This document shows, in pieces, positions 49,153-57,817 of a stretch of DNA of 64,000 bases. The position numbers were made by a program, and so were the translations under genes. The stretch lies in contig NZ_JBBEOG010000002.1 of assembly GCF_037860835.1 (NCBI RefSeq), forward strand, positions 553,120-617,119, given 5' to 3'. Each line of letters starts with the position of its first letter. Position 1 is the first letter of the stretch. The notes under the pieces were generated by a model. It was not told the origin of the DNA. It saw only the letters and a list, made by a program, of their open reading frames with translations, and did no database searches. Origin of the DNA: Aquipuribacter nitratireducens. GTDB taxonomy: Bacteria > Actinomycetota > Actinomycetes > Actinomycetales > JBBAYJ01.

Positions 49153-50528
49153 GCCGGGCGCCCGGTGAGCGCCTCGACGAGGACGCCGAGCCCGTCCCGC
49201 AGCAGGTCGTCGTCGATGACGAGCGGCGGCAGCAGCCGGATGACGTTGCCGTACGTGCCGCACGTGAGGACGACGACGCCGGCCTGGTGGCAGGTGCGCG
49301 CGACCCGGGCGGCCTCCGCCGGGTCCGGCTCCGTGGTCCCCGGCCGGACGAGCTCGACGGCGAGCATGGCGCCGCGGCCCCGGACGTCCCCGATGGCCGG
49401 TGCGTCGGCGCGAGCCGCCTCGAGGGCCGTGCGCACGAGCGACTCGATGCCACGGGCGCGGGCGGACAGGTCCTCGTCGACGAGCACGTCCATCGCGGCG
49501 AGGGCGGCGGCGCACGCGACCGGGTTGCCGCCGTAGGTGCCTCCCAGGCCGCCGGCGTGGACGGCGTCCATGACGTCGGCCCGGCCGACGACGCCCGCCA
49601 GCGGCATGCCGTCCGCGAGGCCCTTCGCGACGGTGACGAGGTCGGCCTGCACCCCCTCGTGGTCGAGGGCGAAGACGTCGCCGGTGCGGCCGAACCCCGT
49701 CTGGATCTCGTCGGCGACGAGGAGCACGCCGTTCTCGCGGCACCACGCCGCGAGCGCGGGCAGGAACCCGGGAGCCGGGTCGACGAAGCCGCCCTCCCCC
49801 TGGACCGGCTCGATGACGAGGCACGCGACCTGGTCCGCGCCCACCTGTGTCCGGATGCTGCCGATCGCCCGCGCCGCGGCCTCCTCGCCCGTCATCCCCG
49901 CCGGGTCGCGGAACGGGTACGACATGGGAGCGCGGTACACCTCGCCGGCGAAGGGCCCGAAGCCGCGCTTGTACGGCATCGCCTTCGCCGTCATCGCCAT
50001 CGTGAGGTTCGTGCGCCCGTGGTAGGCGTGGTCGAAGACGACGACCGCATCGCGCCCGGTCGCGGCCCGCGCGATCTTGACCGCGTTCTCCACCGCCTCG
50101 GCGCCGGAGTTGAGGAGCACCGTCTTCGCGGGCCCCGCGACCGGTGCGAGCCCGGCGAGGCGCTCGGCGACGGTGACGTAGCCCTCGTACGGCGTCACCA
50201 TGAAGCACGTGTGGAGGAACGCCTCCGCCTGCCGCCGGACGGCCTCGACGACGCGGGGGTGCGCGTGGCCCGCGTTGACGACCGCGATGCCGGCGCCGAG
50301 GTCGACGAGGCGGTTGCCGTCGACGTCGACGAGGACCGCCCCGCCGGCGCGCTCGACGAAGGCCGGGAGGACCATGCCGACACCCGTCGGGACGACGGCG
50401 GCGCGCCGCTCCCCCAACGCGAGCGAGGCGGGGCCGGGGACCGCCGTCCGCAGGTGGCGGCGCTGCTCGACACCGGCCACGAGGGGGGCGGGTGCGGCGG
50501 GTGCTGCGACCGTGGGAACCGTCGTCAT
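49149..50528 (-). CDS. gabT: 4-aminobutyrate aminotransferase-like protein
   Basis: A 459-residue class-III aminotransferase. Motifs: VDLGAGIAVVNAGHAHP, VLLNSGAEAVENAVKIAR, FDHAYHGRTNLTMAMTAKAMPYK (split here at about residues 155-178), IEPVQGEGGF, LLVADEIQTGFGRTG, and the PLP lysine in VTVAKGLADGMPLAG. GTYGGNPVACAAALA and the ending are typical of GabT, which converts GABA and 2-oxoglutarate to succinate semialdehyde and glutamate. With the gabD-like gene it would form a GABA shunt. The ATG is 6 bases from a -10 hexamer, so the mRNA is probably leaderless. Confidence 0.9.
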   Translation of the reverse strand: MTTVPTVAAPAAPAPLVAGVEQRRHLRTAVPGPASLALGERRAAVVPTGVGMVLPAFVERAGGAVLVDVDGNRLVDLGAGIAVVNAGHAHPRVVEAVRRQAEAFLHTCFMVTPYEGYVTVAERLAGLAPVAGPAKTVLLNSGAEAVENAVKIARAATGRDAVVVFDHAYHGRTNLTMAMTAKAMPYKRGFGPFAGEVYRAPMSYPFRDPAGMTGEEAAARAIGSIRTQVGADQVACLVIEPVQGEGGFVDPAPGFLPALAAWCRENGVLLVADEIQTGFGRTGDVFALDHEGVQADLVTVAKGLADGMPLAGVVGRADVMDAVHAGGLGGTYGGNPVACAAALAAMDVLVDEDLSARARGIESLVRTALEAARADAPAIGDVRGRGAMLAVELVRPGTTEPDPAEAARVARTCHQAGVVVLTCGTYGNVIRLLPPLVIDDDLLRDGLGVLVEALTGRPA

Positions 50529-50534
50529 GGGCGC

Positions 50535-50587
50535 AGCATAGGGGCGGATTCCGCGCCGGGGCAGGGCCCAGGCGACGGAATCCGCCC
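50535..50587 (-). promoter_or_regulatory. gabT promoter with long inverted repeat
   Basis: On the minus strand TATGCT (50540-50535) ends 6 bases before the gabT ATG. Immediately upstream lie perfect 12-base arms GGGCGGATTCCG and its complement (50542-50553 and 50576-50587), 22 bases apart. One arm abuts the -10; the other lies around -45. The repeat may be an operator, or a terminator for the protease gene that ends 10 bases upstream, or both. Confidence 0.55.
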
Positions 50588-50596
50588 TGCCGACGG

Positions 50597-51628
50597 TCAG
50601 CGTGAGGCGGTGTCGTACAGCTGCTGCGCGTCGGTGCCGAGGTAGGGCCCGTACATCGACGTCTTGTCCGTCGAGTACTTGTACGAGTTGACGGAGCTGA
50701 GCTGCCCGAGCCCCGTGCTCGTGCTGAAGCCGGACAGCCACGGCCCACCGGAGGAGCCCCCGGTCATGTCGCACGTCATGCCGAGCGTGTCCGCGCCGTA
50801 GGGGTCGGACTTCAGGGGCCCGGCGCAGTGCACGAGGTCGCTGCCGTCGTACGGCCGGGCGGCCGGGTAGCCGAAGGCGTAGCGGGACTCCGAGCGGGGC
50901 GCGGAGAACGTGATGCCCTGCGCGCCGACGGTGTCGGTGAGCGTCGCGCCGCCCACCGGGGCGACCACGGCGAACCCGACGTCGTAGGAGAAGTCGCCGG
51001 AGGACTCCCACTGCGTCGTCGTGTGGAGGTCCGTCGCGACGAACGTGCCGTACGGACGGGCGCCGTCGGCGTAGGCGGGGACGAACGCCCAGTTCGTCGC
51101 GAAGTCGCCGGGACCCTCGTGCAGGCAGTGCCCGGCCGTCAGCACGGTGCTCTCGTTCGCGCTCGTGACCGCGGAGCCGGAGCAGACGTAGTTGCTGCCA
51201 CCGAGGGTGAAGAACACCTTGCCGGTGGTCGCGACGACCGCCGTGCCACCGGTCCACAGGGCGCCCGTGACGACGGGGTCGGTGCTGCCGCCACCGCCGC
51301 CGCCCGGCTTCCCGCCACCCGGCTTGTCGGGCTTGGGCACCGGCTTCACCTTCGCCGTCGTGCCCCGCGCGACCGGCGCGGCGGCCGCGGCCTCGGTCGG
51401 GGACACCACCGGGGCCAGGCGCTCGCCGGGCAGGGCGGCCCGCATCCGCGCCGGCGTCCAGTACGCGGCGACGGCGGCGCGCTCGGCGGCGGTGGTGGCG
51501 GCGCGGGCGTGGGCGCCCTCCGGCGCCCGGTCGGACGGGGCGGCACCGGCGGGGGCGGCGAGCCCGGCGGCGAGCACCGCCCCGGCGGCGAGGGCGAGGA
51601 GACGTCGGGCGGGACGGGGTGCGGGCAC
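50597..51628 (-). CDS. Secreted trypsin-like serine protease
   Basis: About 343 residues. A signal peptide (ARRLLALAAGAVLAAGLAAPAGA) is followed by a proline/glycine-rich linker (PKPDKPGGGKPGGGGGGS) and a chymotrypsin-fold domain. The catalytic triad is visible as His in VLTAGHCLH, Asp in FSYDVGFAVV and Ser in TGGSSGGPWL. Two cysteine pairs are likely (CSGS with GHC; HCAG with MTCD). GTG 51628 has GGAGG upstream and opens the signal peptide; the longer frame is rejected. It is transcribed away from dxr. The target is unknown. Confidence 0.9.
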   Translation of the reverse strand: MPAPRPARRLLALAAGAVLAAGLAAPAGAAPSDRAPEGAHARAATTAAERAAVAAYWTPARMRAALPGERLAPVVSPTEAAAAAPVARGTTAKVKPVPKPDKPGGGKPGGGGGGSTDPVVTGALWTGGTAVVATTGKVFFTLGGSNYVCSGSAVTSANESTVLTAGHCLHEGPGDFATNWAFVPAYADGARPYGTFVATDLHTTTQWESSGDFSYDVGFAVVAPVGGATLTDTVGAQGITFSAPRSESRYAFGYPAARPYDGSDLVHCAGPLKSDPYGADTLGMTCDMTGGSSGGPWLSGFSTSTGLGQLSSVNSYKYSTDKTSMYGPYLGTDAQQLYDTASR

Positions 51629-51704
51629 GAGGGACCTCCGGGGGCCGGGCGACCCTCGCCCGGTCGGGAGACCGTAGGTGCCGTGTCCGAGCCTGACAAG
51701 GGTC

Positions 51705-51749
51705 TTGACACCGCCTGCGATCCGTGCCGCGTAAGCCGGCTGCGACACT
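51705..51749 (+). promoter_or_regulatory. Candidate dxr promoter
   Basis: TTGACA (51705-51710) is a perfect -35 hexamer but has no good -10 at 17 bases. GACACT (51744-51749) ends 7 bases before the dxr ATG and fits the leaderless -10 pattern seen elsewhere here. Which element is used cannot be settled from sequence. Confidence 0.4.
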
Positions 51750-51756
51750 CGCGGCC

Positions 51757-52929
51757 ATGCGTCGCGTCACCGTCCTCGGGTCCACCGGGTCCATCGGCAC
51801 CCAGGCGCTCGACGTCGTCGGCCGCAACCGCGACGCCTTCGCTGTCGCCGGGCTCGCCGCCTGGGGCGGCGACCCCGCCCTGCTCGTCGAGCAGGTGCTC
51901 GCGCACGACGTGCCCGTCGTGGCGGTCACGGACCCGGAGGCCGGCGAGGCGGTCGCGACGCGGCTGCGGACCGAGGGGCGGGGCACCGAGGTGCTCGTCG
52001 GGCCGGACGCGGCGACGGAGCTGGCGGCGCGCCCGACCGACGTCGTGCTCAACGGGCTCGCCGGCGCCGTGGGCCTGCGGCCGACCCTCGCGGCTCTCGG
52101 GGCCGGGCACGTCCTCGCCCTGGCGAACAAGGAGTCGCTCATCATCGGCGGCCCGCTCGTGCGACGCCTCGCACGACCCGACCAGGTGGTCCCCGTCGAC
52201 TCCGAGCACTCCGCGCTCGCCCAGTGCCTGCGCGGCGGGCGCGCCGAGGAGGTGCGCCGGCTCGTCCTCACCGCCTCCGGCGGTCCGTTCCGCGGCCGGG
52301 ACCGCGCCTCCCTCGCCGACGTGACGCCGGAGGCCGCCCTCGCCCACCCGACGTGGGCCATGGGCCCGCTCGTGACGACGAACTCCGCGACCCTCGTCAA
52401 CAAGGGTCTCGAGGTGATCGAGGCGCACCTGCTCTTCGACGTGCCAATGGAGCGCGTCGACGTCGTCGTCCACCCCCAGTCGGTCGTCCACTCGATGGTG
52501 GAGTTCACCGACGGCTCGACGCTCGCGCAGTGCAGCCCTCCCGACATGCGCCTGCCCATCGCGCTCGGCATCGGCTGGCCGGACCGGGTGCCGGACGCCG
52601 CGCCGGGACTGGACTGGACGACGGCGACGGCGTGGACCTTCGAGCCGGTCGACCACGACACGTTCCCCGCCGTCCGTCTGGCGCGCGAGGCCGGTGCGGC
52701 GGGGGGTGTCGCGCCCGCCGTCTACAACGGCGCCAACGAGGTGGCGGTGGAGCAGTTCCTCGCCGGGAACTGCGGGTTCCTCCAGATCGTCGACACGGTG
52801 GCCGAGGTTCTCTCCGTGGCCGCCGACCAGGGCTTCGGGGAGCCGCGCGACGTCGACGACGTCGTCGCGGCCGACACGTGGGCACGGGCCCGCGCGGCTG
52901 AGACACTGGGGGTCCGCCCGCCCGTGTGA
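51757..52929 (+). CDS. dxr: 1-deoxy-D-xylulose-5-phosphate reductoisomerase
   Basis: A 390-residue NADPH-dependent enzyme making 2-C-methyl-D-erythritol 4-phosphate in the MEP isoprenoid pathway. Motifs: [71 protein letters not shown] and [15 protein letters not shown] start. It precedes rip and ispG, the normal actinobacterial order; the stop overlaps the rip frame. Confidence 0.96.
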   Translation: MRRVTVLGSTGSIGTQALDVVGRNRDAFAVAGLAAWGGDPALLVEQVLAHDVPVVAVTDPEAGEAVATRLRTEGRGTEVLVGPDAATELAARPTDVVLNGLAGAVGLRPTLAALGAGHVLALANKESLIIGGPLVRRLARPDQVVPVDSEHSALAQCLRGGRAEEVRRLVLTASGGPFRGRDRASLADVTPEAALAHPTWAMGPLVTTNSATLVNKGLEVIEAHLLFDVPMERVDVVVHPQSVVHSMVEFTDGSTLAQCSPPDMRLPIALGIGWPDRVPDAAPGLDWTTATAWTFEPVDHDTFPAVRLAREAGAAGGVAPAVYNGANEVAVEQFLAGNCGFLQIVDTVAEVLSVAADQGFGEPRDVDDVVAADTWARARAAETLGVRPPV

Positions 52930-54314
52930 ACGGAGGGCGGCAGCAGAGCAGGGAGACGCTCGTGGACCATGCGCTCGCCTACACGGCAGGGGTGCTCGCC
53001 ATGGTGGTGGGCATCGCCGTGTCCATCGCCCTGCACGAGGTCGGCCACCTCGTCCCCGCCAAGCGCTTCGGGGTGCGCGTCACCCAGTACATGGTGGGCT
53101 TCGGCCCGACGCTGTGGTCACGGCGCCGCGGCGAGACCGAGTACGGCGTCAAGGCGATCCCCCTCGGCGGCTACATCCGGATGATCGGGATGTTCCCCCC
53201 GAGGCCCGGCACGCCCGCCGGCATGGTCGGCTCGGCGTCGAGCAACCCCATCGCCTCCATGGTCGAGCAGGCCCGTGCGGAGTCCCTCGAGGAACTGCGC
53301 CCCGGCGACGAGAAGCGGACGTTCTACGGCCTCAGCGTGCCGAAGAAGCTCGTCATCATGCTCGGCGGCCCCGTCATGAACCTCCTCATCGCCGTCGTCC
53401 TCCTCACCGTCGTCGTGAGCGGCTTCGGGGTGCCGACGCTCACGACGCAGGTGCAGACGGTGTCGCGGTGCGTCCTGCCGGTCGACGCCCCGGCGGACGC
53501 CGAGTGCTCGCCGTCGGACCCCGCGGCCCCGGCCGCGGCGGCGGGGCTCCGCCCGGGGGACACCCTCCTCGCCATCGGCGGGGTCCCGACGCCGACGTGG
53601 GACGCGGTCAGCGAGCAGATCCGGCTGTCCGGGGGCCGGCGTGTCGACGTGCGCGTCGAGCGCGACGGCCGCGAGCTCACCCTGCAGGCGACCCCCATCG
53701 TCGCCGACGTAATCGCGCGCGACGAGGACGGGCTCCCGGTCGAGGAGGCCGACGGGTCCTTCGCGACCGTCCGCGCGGGCTTCCTCGGCGTCTCCCCGGT
53801 GCAGGCGACCGTGCGGCAGCCCCTCACGAGCGTGCCCGGCCAGGTCGCCGACGCCGTCGTCGGGACCGTCGGGGTCGTGGCGCGGCTCCCGCAGTACATG
53901 GTCGGCGTCGGGCAGGCCGCCTTCGGCGGCGGGGAGCGGGACCCGGACGGACCCGTGAGCGTCGTCGGTGTCGGTCGCTTCGCCGGCGAGGTCGCGGCGC
54001 TGGAGGACCCGGCGGGCGAGTTCGGCCTTCGTGAGCGGGTCGCCCAGATCCTCGCCATCCTCGCCGGCCTCAACGTCGCGCTCTTCGTCTTCAACCTCAT
54101 CCCGCTGCTGCCCCTCGACGGCGGCCACGTCGCGGGGGCGCTGTGGGAGGGCACGAAGAAGACGTGGGCCCGCGCCCGCAACCTGCCCGACCCGGGACCG
54201 GTCGACGTCGCGAAGGCCCTGCCGGTCGCCTACGGCGTCGCGGTGGTCCTCCTCGGCATGGCCGTCGTCCTCATCTACGCCGACGTCGTCAACCCGATCA
54301 GGCTCACGGGCTGA
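52926..54314 (+). CDS. rip: M50 site-2 zinc protease (Rip1/RseP family)
   Basis: Up to 462 residues. The first membrane segment carries the zinc motif HEVGH (His37, Glu38, His41 from GTG 52926). [16 protein letters not shown] and a PDZ domain ([20 protein letters not shown]) follow, then the third ligand in [13 protein letters not shown]. Such proteases cut membrane-spanning anti-sigma factors; M. tuberculosis Rip1 is the model. GTG 52926 overlaps the dxr stop, but GTG 52962 has a better ribosome site (AGGGAGA) and would give 450 residues. Confidence 0.93.
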   Translation: MNGGRQQSRETLVDHALAYTAGVLAMVVGIAVSIALHEVGHLVPAKRFGVRVTQYMVGFGPTLWSRRRGETEYGVKAIPLGGYIRMIGMFPPRPGTPAGMVGSASSNPIASMVEQARAESLEELRPGDEKRTFYGLSVPKKLVIMLGGPVMNLLIAVVLLTVVVSGFGVPTLTTQVQTVSRCVLPVDAPADAECSPSDPAAPAAAAGLRPGDTLLAIGGVPTPTWDAVSEQIRLSGGRRVDVRVERDGRELTLQATPIVADVIARDEDGLPVEEADGSFATVRAGFLGVSPVQATVRQPLTSVPGQVADAVVGTVGVVARLPQYMVGVGQAAFGGGERDPDGPVSVVGVGRFAGEVAALEDPAGEFGLRERVAQILAILAGLNVALFVFNLIPLLPLDGGHVAGALWEGTKKTWARARNLPDPGPVDVAKALPVAYGVAVVLLGMAVVLIYADVVNPIRLTG

Positions 54315-54322
54315 GCCGGGGC

Positions 54323-54328
54323 CACAAT
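54323..54328 (+). promoter_or_regulatory. -10 element of ispG, leaderless type
   Basis: CACAAT ends exactly 6 bases before the GTG of ispG, just after the rip stop. There is no Shine-Dalgarno sequence, so an own leaderless promoter is plausible. Confidence 0.4.
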
Positions 54329-54334
54329 GGGGGC

Positions 54335-55501
54335 GTGACCGTCAGCCTCGGCATGCCCGAAGCCCCCGCACCCGTCCTCGCCCCCCGCCGGAAGTCGCGC
54401 CAGATCAAGGTCGGCAGCGTCCTCGTCGGCGGCGACGCCCCCGTCAGCGTGCAGTCGATGACGACGACGCCCACGACCGACATCAACGCCACCCTGCAGC
54501 AGATCGCCGAGCTCACCGCGAGCGGCTGCGACATCGTCCGGGTCGCGTGCCCGTCCCAGGACGACGCCGAGGCGCTGCCGGTCATCGCGAGGAAGTCGCA
54601 GATCCCCGTCATCGCCGACATCCACTTCCAGCCGAAGTACGTCTTCGCGGCGATCGACGCCGGCTGCGCCGCGGTGCGGGTGAACCCCGGCAACATCCGC
54701 AAGTTCGACGACCAGGTGAAGGAGATCGCCGCGGCCGCGAAGGACGCCGGCGTCTCGCTGCGCATCGGCGTCAACGCCGGCTCCCTCGACAAGCGCCTCC
54801 TGGAGAGGTACGGCAAGCCGACGGCGGAGGCGCTCGTGGAGTCGGCCGTGTGGGAGGCCTCCCTCTTCGAGGAGCACGACTTCCACGACTTCAAGATCTC
54901 CGTCAAGCACAACGACCCGGTCGTCATGGTCCGTGCCTACGAGATGCTCGCCGAGCGCGGGGACTGGCCGCTCCACCTCGGCGTCACCGAGGCCGGGCCC
55001 GCGTTCCAGGGCACCATCAAGTCCTCCGTCGCCTTCGGCGCCCTGCTGAGCAAGGGCATCGGCGACACCATCCGCGTCTCGCTCTCCGCGCCCCCGGTCG
55101 AGGAGGTCAAGGTGGGCACGCAGATCCTGCAGTCGCTCAACCTGCGCCCCCGCAAGCTCGAGATCGTGTCGTGCCCGTCGTGCGGGCGCGCCCAGGTCGA
55201 CGTGTACACCCTCGCCGACGAGGTCACCGCAGGCCTGGAGGGCATGACCGTGCCGCTGCGTGTGGCCGTCATGGGGTGCGTCGTCAACGGTCCCGGCGAG
55301 GCCCGCGAGGCCGACCTCGGCGTCGCCTCCGGCAACGGCAAGGGGCAGATCTTCGTCAAGGGCGAGGTCATCAAGACCGTCCCGGAGTCGCAGATCGTCG
55401 AGACCCTCATCGAGGAGGCGATGCGGATCGCAGAGGAGATGGGCGTCGACCCCGAGGGCGGCGAGGCGCCCCAGGGCTCCCCGGTCGTCAGCGTCTCCTG
55501 A
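54335..55501 (+). CDS. ispG: 4-hydroxy-3-methylbut-2-enyl-diphosphate synthase
   Basis: A 388-residue iron-sulfur enzyme converting MEcPP to HMBPP. The TIM-barrel part starts [20 protein letters not shown], with [22 protein letters not shown] and [15 protein letters not shown]. The 4Fe-4S cysteines are in VSCPSCGR and [12 protein letters not shown]. It belongs with dxr in the MEP pathway. GTG 54335 is chosen because it follows the -10 element and precedes the conserved region. Confidence 0.97.
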   Translation: MTVSLGMPEAPAPVLAPRRKSRQIKVGSVLVGGDAPVSVQSMTTTPTTDINATLQQIAELTASGCDIVRVACPSQDDAEALPVIARKSQIPVIADIHFQPKYVFAAIDAGCAAVRVNPGNIRKFDDQVKEIAAAAKDAGVSLRIGVNAGSLDKRLLERYGKPTAEALVESAVWEASLFEEHDFHDFKISVKHNDPVVMVRAYEMLAERGDWPLHLGVTEAGPAFQGTIKSSVAFGALLSKGIGDTIRVSLSAPPVEEVKVGTQILQSLNLRPRKLEIVSCPSCGRAQVDVYTLADEVTAGLEGMTVPLRVAVMGCVVNGPGEAREADLGVASGNGKGQIFVKGEVIKTVPESQIVETLIEEAMRIAEEMGVDPEGGEAPQGSPVVSVS

Positions 55502-55504
55502 GGC

Positions 55505-55645
55505 TCACGCCGTCGGGTCGAGCACGGCGAGGGTCGCGAGGTCGAGCACGAGGAGGGACGTGTCGAGGAGCGGCGGGCCCAGGTGGGCCGTCACCTCCTC
55601 GTCGGAGTCATGACGGTCCGGTGAGCGAACGGGCTCATGACACAC
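55505..55645 (-). CDS. Possible 46-residue small protein
   Basis: In the 289-base gap between ispG and the GNAT gene the minus strand has an open frame with natural composition: an acidic front (DRHDSDEEV) and a hydrophobic tail (LLDTSLLVLDLATLAVLD). The only GTG starts (55645 and within EEV) overlap the AGGAGG sequences instead of following them. A separate ATG at 55638 has an ideal GGAGG site but encodes only 15 residues. It may be a small protein with an error, or chance. Nothing else was seen in this gap. Confidence 0.25.
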   Translation of the reverse strand: MCHEPVRSPDRHDSDEEVTAHLGPPLLDTSLLVLDLATLAVLDPTA

Positions 55646-55790
55646 CTCCGCGCAGCGGGATCGTCCTCCGGTGCGTGGCGCGGGTCGACGCCCGGGCGAT
55701 AAAGGGCGACGGGGTCACGTTTCGGTCGCGACGCGCCTGGAGCGCGCCCGCGGCGTCGCCTGCGGGGCGCCGGTGGGTGAGGATGGCGGC

Positions 55791-56639
55791 GTGCTTCGCT
55801 CGTCGGTGCGCGTGCTGGGGGCCCGGGACCTCGAGGCCGCCGTCGACCTCTGCGCCACCGACCCCGTCTCCCACGCGTTCGTCAGCTCCCGGCTGGTGGG
55901 GGGACTGCTCGGGGAGGCCGGCCGGGCAGAGGTCTGGGGCTACCACCAGGCAGGGGACCTCGTCTCGCTCTGCTGGGTGGGCGCGAACATGGTGCCGGTG
56001 GCGGCGCACGGCGAGGCCGCCGACGCCTTCGCCGCGAGGGCCCGGCAGGGACCGCGTCGCAGCTCCTCCCTGTTCGGCCCGCGCGACGACGTCCTGCGGC
56101 TGTGGGCCGGGCTGGAGGGCACGTGGGGCCCTGCACGGGAGGTGCGCGGCGAGCAGCCGCTCATGGTGTGCGAGCGGGCCGAGGTGGAGCCCCACCCCGA
56201 GGTCCGGCGGACCCGTCCGACGGAGCTCGACACCCTGTTCCCGGCGTCCGTCGCGATGTTCACCGAGGAGATCGGCTACTCCCCGCTGGGCATCGACGGG
56301 GGCGCCGGGTACAAGGCGGGCGTCGCGGAGATGGTCTCGCTCGGTCGCTCGTTCATCCTGCTGGAGCCAGGGGCAGACGGCGTGCCCGAGGTCGTGTTCA
56401 AGGCCGAGCTCGGGGCGGTGACGGGTGCGGTGGCCCAGATCCAGGGGGTGTGGGTGGCGCCGCACCGGCGGGGCGAGGGCATCGCCGTGCCCGCGGTCGC
56501 CGCTGTGGTGGAAGCCGTGCGCCGCGACCTCGGGGCGCGCTCCTCGCTGTACGTCAACGACTACAACCAGCGCGCGATCCGCGTGTACGAGCGGGTGGGC
56601 TTCGTCAGGCACGGCTGCTTCGCGACCGTCCTGCTGTGA
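55791..56639 (+). CDS. GNAT acetyltransferase with DUF4081 domain
   Basis: About 282 residues. The N-terminal half (VLGARDLEAAVDLCATDPVSHAFV) is a DUF4081-like domain, and the C-terminal half is a GNAT fold with IQGVWVAPHRRGEGIAVPAV as the acetyl-CoA loop and SLYVNDYNQRAIRVYERVGF as motif B. This double-domain GNAT follows ispG in many actinobacteria. The acceptor is unknown. GTG 55791 with GAGGA upstream is chosen; the frame is open earlier but the sequence there looks non-coding. Confidence 0.88.
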   Translation: MLRSSVRVLGARDLEAAVDLCATDPVSHAFVSSRLVGGLLGEAGRAEVWGYHQAGDLVSLCWVGANMVPVAAHGEAADAFAARARQGPRRSSSLFGPRDDVLRLWAGLEGTWGPAREVRGEQPLMVCERAEVEPHPEVRRTRPTELDTLFPASVAMFTEEIGYSPLGIDGGAGYKAGVAEMVSLGRSFILLEPGADGVPEVVFKAELGAVTGAVAQIQGVWVAPHRRGEGIAVPAVAAVVEAVRRDLGARSSLYVNDYNQRAIRVYERVGFVRHGCFATVLL

Positions 56640-56655
56640 TGTCAGGGCCCGCAGG

Positions 56656-56730
56656 GGCCACAGCACAGGAACCGTCAGCCGCTGCCGCAGGCCAGGCGCC
56701 GACTTGCTCGCCCGGTCCTGCGCTGTGGCC
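56656..56730. repeat. 75-base imperfect palindrome, copy A
   Basis: The ends GGCCACAGCACAGGA and TCCTGCGCTGTGGCC pair with one mismatch. The last 22 bases belong to a 23-bp stretch (56709-56731) repeated perfectly at 57756-57778. It aligns end to end, without gaps, with copy B at 57703-57777; the ends are conserved and the middle has diverged. It lies between the convergent GNAT and AbiEi/DUF559-like genes and could act as a terminator or as a REP/MITE-like element. Confidence 0.7.
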
Positions 56731-56745
56731 GCCGACGCGGCCGTG

Positions 56746-57624
56746 TCATCGGCGACGACCCCGCTGCCGTGCTGCTGCCTCGGTGTACGCCCCGAGCACG
56801 TGACGGACCACGAAGCGGCCGTCGAACATCACGTGGGTCCACGCGAACCGGCGGGTCGCCCAGCCGTCGGTCTGCAGCCAGTCGTGCCGTGCGAGGTCGA
56901 GGGCGAAGGCTCGACGCGTGCCGTGGGTGTCGTAGCCGTCAGCCTCGAGCACCACGCCGGCGTCGACGTCCGCGAGGTCGACGACGGCGACGTCGCCGTG
57001 TCGTGACCTGATCTCGACCTGCGGCTGCAGCGACCTCCGCCCCGCCACGAGGCACCACCCCCTCAGGCCGGACTCGAAGGCGTTGGCCGCGCGGCTGCTC
57101 GCGTGCGTCAGCACCAGCCGGGCGCGCCCGCTGCGACGGCCGGCCAGCTCCTCGACGGCGCGGCGGAGGTCGCGGCGCCGGACGTCGCCCCGGCGCAGAG
57201 CCGAGTCGGCGACAGCGAGCGCATCGGGCACGGGGAGGGTCCGGGCGCAGTCGAGGACGGTGCGCAGGGGGTCGGTGACGCCGTCGCGTCGCTCGTGGGA
57301 CGACAGCCTGCCCCACCGGAGCGTCGCCCCGCCCGGCACGAGTCGCGAGGCGGTGGGTGGGACGGTCACCTCCGTCCCGCTCGACCGGTGCAGCACGCCC
57401 CAGCCGTGGTGCTCCGCGGCGCTCAGCCCGGACAGGGCACCGCCGAGCTCGAGGGCGCGTCGCACACCGCCGGTCGCGCTGGGCAGGGCGTAGCGCCCTC
57501 GCCGGACCCGCACCACCTCGCCCCGCGACAGGGCGGTGCGGAGCGACCGACGTGAGACGTGCTCCATGAGCTCCGGGTACGTGGCGGTGCCGAGCGCGGC
57601 GACGACGGTGACGGGCGTGCTCAC
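56746..57624 (-). CDS. AbiEi/DUF559-like protein (solitary)
   Basis: About 292 residues. The N-terminal winged-helix region ([33 protein letters not shown]) matches the AbiEi antitoxin-type domain, and the middle ([42 protein letters not shown]) matches that family too. The C-terminus ([34 protein letters not shown]) is DUF559-like, a small restriction-endonuclease/Vsr fold with acidic residues in EADG. Such solitary proteins are frequent in actinobacteria and of unproven function. The gene is flanked by two copies of a 75-base palindrome. GTG 57624 is the likely start. Confidence 0.83.
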   Translation of the reverse strand: MSTPVTVVAALGTATYPELMEHVSRRSLRTALSRGEVVRVRRGRYALPSATGGVRRALELGGALSGLSAAEHHGWGVLHRSSGTEVTVPPTASRLVPGGATLRWGRLSSHERRDGVTDPLRTVLDCARTLPVPDALAVADSALRRGDVRRRDLRRAVEELAGRRSGRARLVLTHASSRAANAFESGLRGWCLVAGRRSLQPQVEIRSRHGDVAVVDLADVDAGVVLEADGYDTHGTRRAFALDLARHDWLQTDGWATRRFAWTHVMFDGRFVVRHVLGAYTEAAARQRGRRR

Positions 57625-57680
57625 GGTGCGAGCGTGCGGGTTCCGGTGCCGACTCGAGGGTCCGTCCACAAGGGGACAAG

Positions 57681-57693
57681 GTGCGCTGCGCAC
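57681..57693. promoter_or_regulatory. Perfect 13-bp palindrome upstream of AbiEi-like gene
   Basis: GTGCGC-T-GCGCAC lies 57 bases upstream of the AbiEi-like start and just before palindrome copy B. AbiEi-type winged-helix domains bind inverted repeats at their own promoters, so this is a candidate autoregulatory site. Confidence 0.4.
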
Positions 57694-57702
57694 TCGTCCA
57701 CA

Positions 57703-57777
57703 GGCCATGGCGCAGGAAATCGGCGGCGGAGCCGCAGGTCGACAGCCGGGCAGACCGCCCGGTCCTGCGCTGTGGCC
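57703..57777. repeat. 75-base imperfect palindrome, copy B
   Basis: Same length and orientation as copy A at 56656-56730. It begins GGCCATGGCGCAGGA and ends TCCTGCGCTGTGGCC. The 23 bases from 57756 to 57778 are identical to 56709-56731. It sits between the divergent AbiEi-like gene and proS, 27 bases before the proS -10. The conserved ends and diverged centre suggest selection on, or recent spread of, the terminal sequence. Confidence 0.7.
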
Positions 57778-57804
57778 GGACCGGGACCTGCCGCCACCCG
57801 CCGG

Positions 57805-57810
57805 TACCCT
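57805..57810 (+). promoter_or_regulatory. -10 element of proS, leaderless type
   Basis: TACCCT ends 7 bases before GTG 57818, and no ribosome site is present. This favours GTG 57818 over the in-frame ATGs at 57824 and 57830. Confidence 0.5.
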
Positions 57811-57817
57811 CGCCGCC

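Noticed and set aside
47797..50748. A single 983-codon fused aminotransferase
   Set aside because: The long frame joins antisense-like sequence to the real gene; two separate genes with their own starts, PLP lysines and a GTGA overlap explain the region.
56709..57778. The 23-bp direct repeats as integrase attachment sites or a simple target duplication
   Set aside because: No integrase or transposase lies between them, and the identity is part of longer 75-base palindromes with diverged centres, which does not fit a target-site duplication.
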